A stretch of 64,000 nt of DNA from Bradyrhizobium zhengyangense (GCF_022012435.1 NZ_JAKLUA010000001.1:1550001-1614000), one strand, 5' to 3'. Shown: positions 53,911 to 64,000, numbered from the stretch's first letter. A program made the numbers and translations. The notes: generated from the letters alone by a model not told the origin.

Positions 53911-54857
53911 AGGTCGTGCACCTTGATGCGGGGATCGATAAAGGCATAGAGCACGTCAACCACGAAATTGACGATGACCACCATGGCCGCCAGCAGCATA
54001 ACGCAATTGCGCACCACGATGAGGTCGCGGTTGGCGATCGACTGGAAGATCAGCCGGCCGAGGCCCGGCAGGTAGAACACGTTCTCGATCACAATGGTGC
54101 CGGCCAGCAGGTTGGCGAATTGCAAGCCCATCACCGTCATCACGGGGATCATGGCATTGCGCAGCACGTGGCTCCACAGCACCTCGCGCTTGCCGAGTCC
54201 CTTCGCACGTGCCGTTCGGACGAAATCTTCGCGCAACACTTCGAGCACGGCTGAGCGGGTGACGCGGGCAAGGATTGCGGCCTGCACCACGGCCAGCGAG
54301 ATCGACGGCAGCAGCAGCGATTTGACGCCAAGCCAGATGCCGTCGTCCCAGCCGGCAAAGCCGCCTGCGGAGAGCCATTGCAGCCGCACAGCGAACAGCA
54401 GCACCAGAAGGATCGCGAACCAGAAATTCGGCAGCGCGATGCCGATCTGGGTCAACGACATCACACCGACATCGCCGAGCTTGTTGTGATTGGCGGCGGT
54501 GTAGATGCCGGCCGAGAGCGCCAGCACCACCGTGATCAGCATCGACATGATCGCGAGCGGAATGGTCAGCACCAGCCGCTCAGCGATCAGGCTGGCGACC
54601 GGTGTGCCGTAGACATAGGAATTGCCGAGATCGCCGACGACGAGCCCTTTGATCCATTGCAGGTAGCGGACCGCCAGCGGCTGGTCGAGCCCGAACTTGA
54701 CAGTGAGCGCGCGGACCGCGTCGGCCGACGCATCTGCGCCCATCAGCATCTGCGCGGCATTGCCCGGCAGCGCATCCAGCACCAGGAAAATGATCACGGA
54801 TGCGCCGACCAGCGTCGCCAGCAGCGTCAGGACACGTCGGAGGACAAATACGCTCAT
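53907..54857 (-). CDS. Oligopeptide ABC transporter permease (OppB/DppB type)
   Basis: A 316-residue inner-membrane permease. The first TM is at about 10-30 (LLATLVGASVIIFLVLDALP), followed by KFGLDQPLAVRYLQWIKGLVVGDLGNSY and the EAA-like loop ARAKGLGKREVLWSHVLRNAMIP. The C-terminal segment ends FVVDVLYAFIDPRI. It follows the amidase gene by 86 bases on the same strand and starts the four-gene overlapping set. Confidence 0.94.
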   Translation of the reverse strand: MSVFVLRRVLTLLATLVGASVIIFLVLDALPGNAAQMLMGADASADAVRALTVKFGLDQPLAVRYLQWIKGLVVGDLGNSYVYGTPVASLIAERLVLTIPLAIMSMLITVVLALSAGIYTAANHNKLGDVGVMSLTQIGIALPNFWFAILLVLLFAVRLQWLSAGGFAGWDDGIWLGVKSLLLPSISLAVVQAAILARVTRSAVLEVLREDFVRTARAKGLGKREVLWSHVLRNAMIPVMTVMGLQFANLLAGTIVIENVFYLPGLGRLIFQSIANRDLIVVRNCVMLLAAMVVIVNFVVDVLYAFIDPRIKVHDL

Positions 54858-54943
54858 GCGCGGTCGGGCTCAGGGCTCATCAGCGGGCACGATCAACATG
54901 TCCGGACGCCGGACGCAAGTCCTTTGCTGGCCGGCGCATGCCG

Positions 54944-56365
54944 TCATTTCGGCCGGCGGGCGAGAAGATCGTGCGAGGCCTCGAACAGCGCGCTCGCCCG
55001 CAGCAATTCCGCATCGTCCCGGAAGCGGCCGACGAGCTGAAGCCCGATCGGCAGCCCGTCGCGGCCGAAGCCGCAGGGCAGACTGATCGCTGGGTGGCCG
55101 GTCATGTTGAACGGCATGGTCCAGGGGAACCAGTGCGGCCGGACGCTGTCAAATTGCACCCCATCGATCTCGATTTTGCCGAACAGGTCCTGGTCGATCG
55201 GCAGCGCGGTGCGGGTGATCGTCGGCATCGCCAGCAGATGCCCGCGCGCAAGCAGGGATTGCACCCGGCGGAACAGCGCCGTGCGCGCGAACATCGCCTC
55301 CTGATAGGCGACGCCGCTGACATTGGTGGCAAGTGCGACCTGCCTGACGAAGGCCTCGCTGAGCACTTCGCCATGCTCGGCCACGAGCTTGGCGAAACGC
55401 GTGCGCCAGACCGTGTGGTTGATGGCACGCCAGATCGGCTCGATATCAAAGCCCGCGCCGGAGAATTCCTCAAGTTCAGCCCCGAGGCCAGCGAGTCGGT
55501 CGAGGCTGGCCTTGAAGGCGGCGGCGACATCGATGGATACTGGACGTCCGGGCGGCGAAGCGCAGAACAGGATCTTCTGTCCGCGCAAATCGCCGCGCGG
55601 GGCAGCGGAGCCGATGAAATCGGGCGCGGGCATGCCGATCGACCAGGGATCGCAAGCATCCTCACCGGCCATCGCCTGCATCATCAGGGCGGTGTCGGCG
55701 ACCGTGTGCGTGGTCGGCGTGACATAGGTCTGGTTACTGAACACGTCCAGCGCCTGGCTGTGCGCGATCACGCCGTTGCTCTGCTTCAGGCCGACCACGC
55801 CGTTGCAGGCGGCGGGAATCCGCGTCGAGCCGCCGCCATCGGTCGCGATCGCCAAGGGCGCGATGCCACTCGCGACCGCCACAGCCGCGCCGCCGCTGGA
55901 GCCGCCGGACGAGCGCTCCGCGCTCCAGGCGTTGCGGGTGCGGCCGAACAGGGGGGAATCGGTCAGGCACTTGCTGCCGAACTCTGGCGTCGTCGTCTTG
56001 CCGACCAAGATCGCGCCTTCGCTGCGCAGCTTTGCCACCGCGACGGCATCCTCGGCGGGCACATTGTCTTTGTAAGGAACAGCGCCGAAGGTGGTCTTCA
56101 CGCCCTTGGTGTTGACGATGTCCTTGACAGTAACAGGGATACCATGAAGCAGGCCAAGCGGCTCGCCTGACATGACCTTGCGCTCGGCCTGGCGGGCTGC
56201 TTCCATCGCTTCGTCGCCGCATAGCGTGATGAAGCAGTTCAACTTGGGCTGGAGCGCCTCGGCGCGCGCAAGCACGGCGCGGGCGACCTCGACGGGGGAA
56301 ATCTGCTTATTCGCAATCAGCGGACGCAATTCGCTTGCGGACAGCAGGCAGGGATCGCCGTTCAT
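54944..56365 (-). CDS. Amidase (amidase-signature family)
   Basis: A 473-residue cytosolic hydrolase. The Ser-cis-Ser-Lys triad is K81 in VTVKDIV, S156 in SSGGSSGGAAVAVASG and S180 in TDGGGSTRIPA; the Ser-Ser spacing of 24 fits the family. It cleaves a carboxylic amide; the substrate is unknown. It is first in a unit with a complete oligopeptide-type transporter, so the transporter may import the amide that it hydrolyses. The ATG at 56365 is used; a TTG at 56404 would add residues without family support. Confidence 0.9.
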   Translation of the reverse strand: MNGDPCLLSASELRPLIANKQISPVEVARAVLARAEALQPKLNCFITLCGDEAMEAARQAERKVMSGEPLGLLHGIPVTVKDIVNTKGVKTTFGAVPYKDNVPAEDAVAVAKLRSEGAILVGKTTTPEFGSKCLTDSPLFGRTRNAWSAERSSGGSSGGAAVAVASGIAPLAIATDGGGSTRIPAACNGVVGLKQSNGVIAHSQALDVFSNQTYVTPTTHTVADTALMMQAMAGEDACDPWSIGMPAPDFIGSAAPRGDLRGQKILFCASPPGRPVSIDVAAAFKASLDRLAGLGAELEEFSGAGFDIEPIWRAINHTVWRTRFAKLVAEHGEVLSEAFVRQVALATNVSGVAYQEAMFARTALFRRVQSLLARGHLLAMPTITRTALPIDQDLFGKIEIDGVQFDSVRPHWFPWTMPFNMTGHPAISLPCGFGRDGLPIGLQLVGRFRDDAELLRASALFEASHDLLARRPK

Positions 56366-56482
56366 CGTCACATCATGCTCCGAAGCGGACCGCCGTTGGC
56401 CCAATGCATTGACATTGAGAATGACAGTTTTGTTAACTCGAGGTCCAATACGTTTTTGGTGGTCAACCCATACGATTTCGGT

Positions 56483-57376
56483 ATGCCTATGGATCTTCGC
56501 CGGCTCCGCTATTTCGTCGCCGTGGCCGAGGCGCGCAGCGTCGGCAAGGCCGCTGAACGGCTGCGGATGGCGCAGCCGCCACTCTCGGTCCAGATCCGCA
56601 AGCTCGAAGCCGAAATCGGCGCGCCGCTATTCCACCGCGGCACGCGCGGCATGGACCTGACAGAGGCGGGCCAGGCCCTGCTGACGCGGGCCGGCGAGGC
56701 GCTGGCGCTTGCGGCCGACGGCATCGAAGCCGCGCGCGCGGTCGCGGCCGGCCGACGCGGCAGGATCTCGGTGGGTTACATGTTCGTGCTGGCCAACGCT
56801 GTGCTGCCGCGGCTGATCCCGGAGTTGCGGCGATCCATGCCCGGCGTCGATCTCGACTTCGTCGACCTCACCGCATCGACGCGCGAGGCGCGGCTACTGG
56901 ATCGCAGCGCCACGGTCGCACTGTGCATGCCAGCGATCCACCATCCCGAAATCCAGGTTGCACGGATCGGTGCCCAGCGCTTCATGCTTGCGCTGCCGAA
57001 CCGCTCGCCGCTTGCGCGGATCGGCGCCGTGCCGATGGCACGATTGCAGGGCCGTCCGCTGATTGCGCTGCCGCCGCCGGAGCGCGATCCCGCCTCCTCC
57101 GCAGTCGCAGCCCTGCTCCGGCGGCATCAAATCGTAATGCCGATCGCAAGCCGGGTAGAGACGGTGAATTCGGCAATGAGTCTGGTTCTCGCCGGTGAAG
57201 GTCTTGCGATCCTGCCGGCCTGCGCCAAGCTCGGCGCGCCGCGCGGCATTGTGTTCCGGCCGCTGCGCGATGCCACAGATACCATCGACATCGCCGCGTG
57301 CTGGCGGCGGGATTCGCAGAGCCCGCTGATCCCAAGGTTTCTGAAATGTGCGGAGAAGGTCGTCGCGCGCCTGTAA
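56483..57376 (+). CDS. LysR-family transcriptional regulator
   Basis: A 297-residue regulator with DNA-binding region DLRRLRYFVAVAEARSVGKA and MAQPPLSVQIRKLEAEIGAPLF. The effector domain starts RRGRISVGYMFVLANAVLPRL and includes NSAMSLVLAGEGLAILPAC. It is divergent from the amidase/oligopeptide operon with 117 bases between starts, so it is the probable regulator of that operon. ATGs at 56483 and 56489 are both possible; no strong ribosome site is seen. Confidence 0.9.
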   Translation: MPMDLRRLRYFVAVAEARSVGKAAERLRMAQPPLSVQIRKLEAEIGAPLFHRGTRGMDLTEAGQALLTRAGEALALAADGIEAARAVAAGRRGRISVGYMFVLANAVLPRLIPELRRSMPGVDLDFVDLTASTREARLLDRSATVALCMPAIHHPEIQVARIGAQRFMLALPNRSPLARIGAVPMARLQGRPLIALPPPERDPASSAVAALLRRHQIVMPIASRVETVNSAMSLVLAGEGLAILPACAKLGAPRGIVFRPLRDATDTIDIAACWRRDSQSPLIPRFLKCAEKVVARL

Positions 57377-57386
57377 CGCGGACTAA

Positions 57387-58319
57387 TCAACTCCAGCTGA
57401 TCTCGTGGCTCCAGGGCGGATCGGCGCCCGGACGGGTGCAGGTCAGGCCGGCGCACCTGGCGGCAAAGGACAACGCCCGACGAAGCTCGTCGGTGCTGAT
57501 GTCCTTGAGTTGCTGTCTGGCGAGACGGCCCTGTTTGTACAGCGCGAACAGCAATGCGGCTTGAAAGCTGTCACCGGCGCCGATGGTATCGGCGACCACG
57601 ACCTTCGGCGCCTCGACCTCGATCTGACCCGTCTTCGCATGCCAGGCGATAGCGCCGTTGTTGCCGCGGGTGATGACGACAAGGCTCGGGCCCTGCCCCA
57701 GCATCGCGCCCGCGCGCTGCTGATACGGCTCCTCGCCGAAGAGATAGGAGAAGTCGACATCCGACATCTTGATGAGATCGGCGCTGCCTGCGAACTCCGC
57801 CATGCGGGCGAGATAGGCCGGTTTATCCTTGACCAGATTGGGCCGGCAGTTCGGATCGAAGGAGATCGTCGACGTCGCCCTCGCGTCCGCAATTAAAGCT
57901 TTGGTCTCGGCGGCGCCCCGATCGTTGACAAGCGTGGTTGAGCCGACATGAACAGCTTCCACCGTGTCGAACGGAATGGTCGCGCGCCGAAACGTCCAAT
58001 TCCGCGTCGCGGTCTCGGCGTCGTAGAAGGCATAGTGCGACTCGCCGGCGACGATGCGGACAAAAGCGAGAGTGGTCTGGTGATCGCTGCGCGTGGCGAA
58101 ACCAAGCTCGACATTCGACCCGGCCGCATGGTCGGCGATCATACGCCCGAACATGTCGTTCGAGATGCCACCGACAAAACCGGTCGGGGCGCCGAGCCGC
58201 GCGATCCCGATCGCGACGTTGAGACAGGAGCCGCCGACCGCTGGCATCACCGCTTCGCGGCCGTCGGCATTTTTCGTTGGCACAAAATCGATCAGTGCAT
58301 CGCCGCAAGAAATCAGCAT
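57387..58319 (-). CDS. PfkB-family carbohydrate kinase (fructokinase-like)
   Basis: A 310-residue sugar kinase of the ribokinase fold. The N-terminal GGSCLNVAIGIARLG motif contacts the sugar. The C-terminal anion-hole motif DTIGAGDSFQAALL carries the catalytic aspartate in GAGD. The sequence is closest in style to fructokinases, so fructose made from a hexitol is a plausible substrate. It is the last gene of the polyol operon, about 20 bases after the FGGY kinase. A TTG at 58328 is an alternative start with a GAAGGA site. Confidence 0.88.
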   Translation of the reverse strand: MLISCGDALIDFVPTKNADGREAVMPAVGGSCLNVAIGIARLGAPTGFVGGISNDMFGRMIADHAAGSNVELGFATRSDHQTTLAFVRIVAGESHYAFYDAETATRNWTFRRATIPFDTVEAVHVGSTTLVNDRGAAETKALIADARATSTISFDPNCRPNLVKDKPAYLARMAEFAGSADLIKMSDVDFSYLFGEEPYQQRAGAMLGQGPSLVVITRGNNGAIAWHAKTGQIEVEAPKVVVADTIGAGDSFQAALLFALYKQGRLARQQLKDISTDELRRALSFAARCAGLTCTRPGADPPWSHEISWS

Positions 58320-58337
58320 GTCTCTCAACGCGTCCTT

Positions 58338-59984
58338 CTAACTTCTGGCGATGTCGCGCATCACCGCCCGGCTGCCGCGATCGACCTCGCGCAGCAGCTT
58401 GTACACTTCACGCTTCCTGATGTGAAATGCGGCCATGTCGGGCGCAGTCGGTTCGCTCTTACGTCCCAGCGCCGACATCTTTGCCATGGTCTCGCCAATC
58501 GAGGCATAGGCGCCGCCGGCGACTGCACCGAGCATCGCGGCGCCCAAGAGCACCGGCTCCCTGGTTTGCGGCAACGCGACGGTGAGGCCAGTGGTATCAG
58601 CCATGATCTGCCGCACCAATGGGCTGCGGCTAGCGCCGCCGCCCATGATCATGATGCCGGCATGAACGCCATGCGCGGCAAAGGCTTCGATCACCTCGGC
58701 GAGCCCATAAGCGAGTCCGCACAGGCCGGCGACGAATAACCGCTCCATCGAGCCGACATCGGTGTCGAGATCGAGGCCGGCGATCACGGCGCGTGTATCG
58801 GGATCGGCGTAAGGCGAGCGGTTACCGATAAATTCGGGGAGCACGTGAACGTCGCGGGCGAGCAGCGCTGCGCGGCTGGCATCGCCGGCGCGCGCGATGA
58901 TGCGGCGCTCGAGGAACTCGATGAGGTCAACGCCCTCGCTGCGCGCCGCCACACTCGCCTCGGCGTGGCCTGGATGCGATTTGAGCAGATGGTCGATCGC
59001 CGCGCCCGCGGCCGATTGGCCGCCCTCGTTGAGCCAGAAGTTCGGCACCATGCCGGAGTAGTAGGGACCCCAGACGCCAGGGACGAAGCACGGCTCCTTC
59101 GTCGTCGCCATGATGCAGGCCGACGTTCCCATGATGTAGGCCATGCGATCGGTGACGTCAGTCGTTCCGCCCGGTCCGTCGCGTCCGCCAATCGCGCCGA
59201 TGCCGCCGGCATGGGCGTCGATCAGGGAGGCGCCGACCGGAATCCCCGGTGGCAGGCCGAGATCGGCGGCAGCCGCGCGGGTGAGGCCGGCGCCGAGCCG
59301 CGTGCCGGGGGCGACGATCTCGGTGCCGATGCGGGCGTATCTTTCGTTAACGAAGTCGGAGAGGCCGATACGCTTGAAGAACGGCGCGCTCCAGCCGCCG
59401 CCGTCATGCGCGAGATAGTTCCATTTGCAGGTGACGGTGCAGGTCGAGCGCTGGAGCGATCCGGTCGCGCGCCAAGTCAGATAGTCTGCCAGATCGAAGA
59501 AATGCCCGGCGGCATCGAAGCTCGCGCGCAGATGACGCTTGAGCCACAACAGCTTAGGCATTTCCATCTCGGGTGAGATGGAGCCGCCCACGTAACGCAG
59601 CACATCATCGGCGGTCTGGTTGATAAGACGCGCTTCGGCGACGGCACGATGATCCATCCAGACAATGACGTTACGCTGCTTTTCGCCGGAGGCACTGACC
59701 GTGACCGGCTCGCCCTCGCGGTCGAGCACCACCAGGGAACAGGTCGCGTCGAAACCGATACCGCCGACACTGTCGGGTGCGATGGCCGCCTCCGCCATCG
59801 CCGCCCGCACAGATTTGACACAGGCCTCCCAGATGTCCTGAGACGACTGCTCGACGATGTCGCCGGCCTCATGCCAGATCCGAATCGGGTGCTTGGCGGT
59901 CGCAAGCAGCGTTCCCGCCTCGTCAAACACCCCTGCCCGCGTGCTCGTGGTCCCTACATCGACGCCGATATACGCTCGCGGCAT
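58338..59984 (-). CDS. FGGY-family carbohydrate kinase, probable D-ribulokinase
   Basis: A 548-residue kinase of the FGGY family. The N-terminal VDVGTTSTRAGVFD binds phosphate, GFDATCSLVVLD and VWMDHRAV follow, and DAHAGGIGAIGG contains the likely catalytic aspartate. The C-terminal MIMGGGASRSPLVRQIMAD binds ATP. Its length and motifs match the D-ribulokinase (YDR109c-like) group, which phosphorylates D-ribulose to ribulose-5-phosphate. It lies 39 bases after the SDR dehydrogenase gene, which could provide D-ribulose from a pentitol. Confidence 0.87.
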   Translation of the reverse strand: MPRAYIGVDVGTTSTRAGVFDEAGTLLATAKHPIRIWHEAGDIVEQSSQDIWEACVKSVRAAMAEAAIAPDSVGGIGFDATCSLVVLDREGEPVTVSASGEKQRNVIVWMDHRAVAEARLINQTADDVLRYVGGSISPEMEMPKLLWLKRHLRASFDAAGHFFDLADYLTWRATGSLQRSTCTVTCKWNYLAHDGGGWSAPFFKRIGLSDFVNERYARIGTEIVAPGTRLGAGLTRAAAADLGLPPGIPVGASLIDAHAGGIGAIGGRDGPGGTTDVTDRMAYIMGTSACIMATTKEPCFVPGVWGPYYSGMVPNFWLNEGGQSAAGAAIDHLLKSHPGHAEASVAARSEGVDLIEFLERRIIARAGDASRAALLARDVHVLPEFIGNRSPYADPDTRAVIAGLDLDTDVGSMERLFVAGLCGLAYGLAEVIEAFAAHGVHAGIMIMGGGASRSPLVRQIMADTTGLTVALPQTREPVLLGAAMLGAVAGGAYASIGETMAKMSALGRKSEPTAPDMAAFHIRKREVYKLLREVDRGSRAVMRDIARS

Positions 59985-60023
59985 TGTCGCTCCCGGTGGC
60001 TTCCGTCAGTTTTGACGGCAAGC

Positions 60024-60797
60024 CTACCAGCAAGTGTAGCCGCCATCCACCAGCACGATGCTGCCGGTCATCAGGCTCGCGGCCTCGGATGCCAGGAACA
60101 GGACGACCGAGGCGATCTCCTCGACCTGCCCCATCCGCGCCATCGGGGTTCCACCGATCCAGGCGTCGTACATTTTCGGGGTGCTCTTCACGAAGGCGTT
60201 GAGCGGCGTGTCAATGTAGGTCGGCGCGACCGCATTGACGCGGATGCCGCGCGCGCCCCATTCAGCGGCCAGCGACTTGGTCAGATGGTGCACGCCGGCC
60301 TTGGAGGCATTGTAGAAGCACTGCTCCTGCGGCTTGTTGACGATGAAGCCGGACATCGATCCGACATTGACGATGGCGCCGCGCTTGACCTTGAGCATGT
60401 GCTTGCCGAACTCGCGGCAGCACCAGAAGGTGCCGTTAAGGTTGACGTCGATGACGTTGAGCCAGTGCTCGTCGGTCACGGTCTCGGCCGGGGTTTCGCT
60501 ACGCGCAATGCCGGCGTTGTTGACGAGGACGTCGACCTTGCCGTGCCGGGCGACGAGATCGTTCGCCACCTCCGCGACGCGCTTGGTATCGGTGACGTCC
60601 ATGATGGCGGTCTCGACGTCAAAACCCTTCGCCTTCAGGCTGGCCCTGGCGTCGCCAGCGACCTTGCTATCGCGGTCGCCGATGATCACCTTGGCGCCGG
60701 CCTCGGCCAGCGCTTCCGCGCAGGCGAGCCCAATGCCCTGCCCTCCGCCGGTGATGAACGCGGTCTTGCCGCTCAGCTTGAATTTTTCCAGGTACAT
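60024..60797 (-). CDS. Short-chain dehydrogenase, probable polyol (arabitol/sorbitol) dehydrogenase
   Basis: A 257-residue classical SDR. The nucleotide site GGGQGIG is at 17-23, then NNAG at 93-96. The catalytic triad is S147, Y162 and K166 (GSMSG, YNASK), and the protein ends SIVLVDGGYTCW. It probably oxidises a polyol to a ketose with NAD+. Neighbours (polyol-type ABC transporter, ribulokinase, fructokinase) point to D-arabitol or a hexitol. GGGA precedes the ATG. The exact substrate cannot be read from the sequence. Confidence 0.88.
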   Translation of the reverse strand: MYLEKFKLSGKTAFITGGGQGIGLACAEALAEAGAKVIIGDRDSKVAGDARASLKAKGFDVETAIMDVTDTKRVAEVANDLVARHGKVDVLVNNAGIARSETPAETVTDEHWLNVIDVNLNGTFWCCREFGKHMLKVKRGAIVNVGSMSGFIVNKPQEQCFYNASKAGVHHLTKSLAAEWGARGIRVNAVAPTYIDTPLNAFVKSTPKMYDAWIGGTPMARMGQVEEIASVVLFLASEAASLMTGSIVLVDGGYTCW

Positions 60798-60817
60798 GGT
60801 CGTATTCCCGTTTCTTG

Positions 60818-61825
<1,008 letters not shown>

Positions 61826-61840
61826 GATCCGGCAGCCCCT

Positions 61841-62671
61841 TTATTTCACCGCGCCGAAGGTGAGCCCGCGCACGAGCTGCTTCTGGCTGAACCAACCGAG
61901 GACGAGAATGGGCGCGATCGCCAGCGTCGAGGCCGCCGACAGCTTTGCCCAGAACAATCCTTCCGGACTTGAATAGGAGGCAATGAACACCGTCAGCGGT
62001 GCGGCCTCCGAAGTGGACAGGTTGAGCGTCCAGAACGCTTCGTTCCAGGCCAGGATAAGATTGAGTAGCATGGTCGAGGCCAACCCCGGGATCGCCATCG
62101 GCGTCAGCACGTAGATGAGCTCGCGGCCGATCGTAGCGCCGTCCATGCGCGCGGCTTCCAGGATGTCGCGCGGGATTTCCTTGAAATAGGTGAACAGCAT
62201 CCAGATCACGATCGGCAAATTGCCGAGGCAGAGGATGAAGACGAGGCCGATGCGGGAATCGAGCAAGCCAAAGGTCTTGTAGATCAGGTAGATCGGCACC
62301 AGCACGCCGACCGGCGGCATCATCTTGGTCGAAAGCATCCAGAGCAGGATGTCCTTGGTACGCTTGGTCGGCGAGAACGCCATCGACCAGGCAGCGGGGA
62401 CTGCGATCAGGAGCGCAATCAGCGTCGAGCCGCCGGCGATGATGATCGAGTTCATCGCATGGTGGAAATAGTCGCTGCGCTCCTGCACGGTCGCATAGTT
62501 TTCCGTGGTCCAATGGAAGAACAGGAAGGATGGCGGGATCGCGAAGGCTTCCAGCTCGGTCTTGAAGCTCGCCAGCACCATCCACAAGATCGGGAAGAAG
62601 ATCAGAAAGCCGAAGAACCACGCCCCGATCGTCGAGATCACCACCCGCTGCGTTGTTGACTTGCGCGCCAT
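61841..62671 (-). CDS. Sugar/polyol ABC transporter permease (MalG type)
   Basis: A 276-residue inner-membrane permease. The first TM is at about 11-33 (ISTIGAWFFGFLIFFPILWM). The cytoplasmic coupling loop EAARMDGATIGRELIYVLTP is the EAA motif of MalG-type subunits. The N-terminal pre-TM and TM order match the mannitol/sorbitol (SmoG/MtlG) group. It starts four bases after the first permease ends. Confidence 0.94.
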   Translation of the reverse strand: MARKSTTQRVVISTIGAWFFGFLIFFPILWMVLASFKTELEAFAIPPSFLFFHWTTENYATVQERSDYFHHAMNSIIIAGGSTLIALLIAVPAAWSMAFSPTKRTKDILLWMLSTKMMPPVGVLVPIYLIYKTFGLLDSRIGLVFILCLGNLPIVIWMLFTYFKEIPRDILEAARMDGATIGRELIYVLTPMAIPGLASTMLLNLILAWNEAFWTLNLSTSEAAPLTVFIASYSSPEGLFWAKLSAASTLAIAPILVLGWFSQKQLVRGLTFGAVK

Positions 62672-62675
62672 GATT

Positions 62676-63548
62676 TCAGGCTTCCAGGTTGCGGCCGACG
62701 ATGCGGACCAGGAAGAAGGCGACGATATTGGCGATGACCACCGCGACGAGGCCGCCCGCCGAGGCGCTGCCGACGTCGAACTGGATCAGCGCCTGCGAAT
62801 AGATCAGGAAGGCGATATTGGTGGTTTGCAGGCCCGGTCCGCCGCCGGTGGTGACGAAGATTTCGGCAAACACCGTCAGTAGGAAGATGGTCTCGATCAG
62901 GATCACCACGGTGATCGGGCGGGCCAGATGCGGCAACGTGATGTAGATGAAGGTCGAGATGGCGCTGGCACCATCCATCTCGGCCGCTTCCTTCTGCTCT
63001 TCGTCGAGCGATTGCAGCGCGGTCAGCAGAATCAGCGTCGCAAACGGCAGCCATTGCCAAGCCACGATCAGGATCACCGAGAACAGCGGCACGTCGTTGA
63101 ACCAGTCAACCGGCATCAGCCCGACCAGTTTTGCGAGCCAGGCGAACAGGCCGGAGACCGGATGCATCAACAGGTTCTTCCAGACCAGCGCGCTCACCGT
63201 CGGCATCACGAAGAACGGCGCGATCACCATCAGGCGCACGAAGTTGCGACCGACCACAGGCTGGTCCATCAGCAGCGCCAGGGGAATCCCGAGCAGGATC
63301 GTCAGCGCCAGCACCGAGCCGACCAGCACCAGCGTGTTCTGGAGCGAGGCGAGAAAGGCCGGATCGGTGAGGAAGTAGCGGAAGTTTTCAAGCCCGACGA
63401 ACGATTCCGAACCGGGATCGAGCAGGCTGTAATGCAGCGTCGAGAAATAGATCGTCAGCGCGAGCGGAACGATCATCCAGATGAAGAGCAGTCCGACGGC
63501 CGGGGTCAGGAGCGATCGCGCAAGAAACTGCGTCTGCCGGGTTGCCAT
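62676..63548 (-). CDS. Sugar/polyol ABC transporter permease (MalF type)
   Basis: A 290-residue inner-membrane permease. The first TM follows TQFLARSLLTPAVGLLF and the coupling loop EAAEMDGASAISTFIYITL is the EAA motif of MalF-type subunits. The ATG at 63548 is preceded by GGGAG. The open frame extends upstream, but those codons derive from a palindromic repeat at 63565-63617. It forms a heterodimer with the next permease. Confidence 0.94.
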   Translation of the reverse strand: MATRQTQFLARSLLTPAVGLLFIWMIVPLALTIYFSTLHYSLLDPGSESFVGLENFRYFLTDPAFLASLQNTLVLVGSVLALTILLGIPLALLMDQPVVGRNFVRLMVIAPFFVMPTVSALVWKNLLMHPVSGLFAWLAKLVGLMPVDWFNDVPLFSVILIVAWQWLPFATLILLTALQSLDEEQKEAAEMDGASAISTFIYITLPHLARPITVVILIETIFLLTVFAEIFVTTGGGPGLQTTNIAFLIYSQALIQFDVGSASAGGLVAVVIANIVAFFLVRIVGRNLEA

Positions 63549-63564
63549 CCTCGGGATCTCCCTC

Positions 63565-63617
63565 AGAGCGCTTTCGAGCGAAGTGGCGGCGGCTTCGCGG
63601 AAAGAAAACGCGTCAAA
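63565..63617. repeat. Short palindromic intergenic repeat, copy 2 (GCGCTTTCGAGCG type)
   Basis: A diverged copy of the element at 47499, with inverted ends GCGCTTTC and GAAAACGC around GAGCGAAGTGGC and TTCGCGGAAAG. It lies inside the transporter operon, between the binding-protein and permease genes. Confidence 0.78.
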
Positions 63618-63636
63618 ATAAAACTTCGGGAAGAAG

Positions 63637-63670
63637 GCGGCCATCCATCGCGCAAGGAGTGGATGGCCGC
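63637..63670 (-). promoter_or_regulatory. Intercistronic hairpin between binding-protein and permease genes
   Basis: GCGGCCATCCA at 63637-63647 pairs perfectly with TGGATGGCCGC at 63660-63670 across a 12-base loop, 27 bases after the binding-protein stop. No T-run follows. Such hairpins commonly stabilise the upstream message, giving more binding protein than permease; that role is inferred. Confidence 0.65.
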
Positions 63671-63697
63671 AAGTTTGAGCTCAGGGAGAGCTCGGGT

Positions 63698-64000
63698 TCA
63701 CTTGATGTAACCGGCGCGCTTCATCTCGCGCTCGGTGGCAGATTGGGCCGCAGCCAACGCCGCGTCGACCGTCATCGATCCCGCAAGCGCAGCCGAGAAC
63801 TGCTGCCCGACTTGCGTGCCGATGCCCTGGAATTCGGGGATCGCGGCATATTGCACGCCGACATAGGGCACCGGCTTCACGGTCGGCTTGTTCGGGTCGG
63901 CAGCGTCGATCGAGGCCAGGGTCATCTTGGCGAAGGGCGCCGCCTTCACATACTCGGGGTTCTGGTAGAGCGAGGTACGCGTACCCGGCGGCACGTTGGC
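63698..64000 (-). CDS. Sugar/polyol ABC transporter substrate-binding protein, C-terminal fragment
   Basis: The last 100 or so residues of an extracellular solute-binding protein whose start lies beyond the window. Readable blocks are VPYVGVQYAAIPEFQGIGTQ and a helical tail AALAAAQSATEREMKRAGYIK, typical of family 1 (MalE-like) sugar-binding proteins. It is first of the operon read here, followed by a hairpin, a palindromic repeat and the permease genes. Confidence 0.85.
   Translation of the reverse strand, partial: ANVPPGTRTSLYQNPEYVKAAPFAKMTLASIDAADPNKPTVKPVPYVGVQYAAIPEFQGIGTQVGQQFSAALAGSMTVDAALAAAQSATEREMKRAGYIK

Noticed and set aside
55102..55665. Alternative-frame proteins inside the amidase gene
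   Set aside because: Shadow frame of a clear amidase-signature enzyme; Arg/Ser-rich with no motifs.
63549..63644. N-terminal extension of the MalF-type permease
   Set aside because: It is encoded by the palindromic repeat. The ATG at 63548 has a ribosome site and precedes the first TM segment.

Overview
The window looks like a chromosomal segment of a high-GC alphaproteobacterium of the Bradyrhizobium type. I infer this from P. denitrificans-style (aerobic) cobalamin genes, several LysR regulators, two PF04392-type (ABC_sub_bind) binding proteins, and two families of short inverted intergenic repeats. No rRNA or tRNA genes, CRISPR arrays or insertion sequences were recognised. No database search was run; all family assignments are from reading the sequence.

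Layout. (1) 1-6935 is a cobalamin (B12) block. A cobalamin riboswitch on the minus strand leads into a DUF1636 metal-binding protein and cobW, which is cut by the window edge. On the plus strand lie cobO-cobQ and cobP-cobV-bluB, and on the minus strand cobD-cobC. (2) 6943-34331 is a minus-strand two-partner-secretion locus: a small exported protein, then an 8,284-residue TpsA exoprotein (24.9 kb, over a third of the window), then its TpsB outer-membrane transporter. (3) 34619-38361 is a periplasmic binding protein translationally coupled to a hybrid histidine kinase. (4) 38358-45754 is an accessory region with small proteins, three solo regulators/enzymes, an orphan binding protein, and at least five copies of an inverted repeat that abuts gene ends. 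(5) 45817-49011 holds a chemoreceptor and a cupredoxin plus dihaem-peroxidase pair. (6) 49387-57376 is an amidase plus oligopeptide ABC transporter operon with a divergent LysR and a strong terminator. (7) 57387-64000 is a polyol/sugar ABC transporter operon with a dehydrogenase and two sugar kinases.

How it works together. Region 1 makes and attaches the lower ligand of B12 and builds the adenosylated corrinoid. Region 2 secretes one giant adhesin-like filament. Regions 3, 6 and 7 sense or import small nutrients. The most unusual item is the giant TpsA. It combines beta-helix-type repeats with a roughly 1,550-residue insert of helical-looking 15-residue ladders, a block of exact 345-bp tandem repeats, and cysteines that occur only as close pairs.
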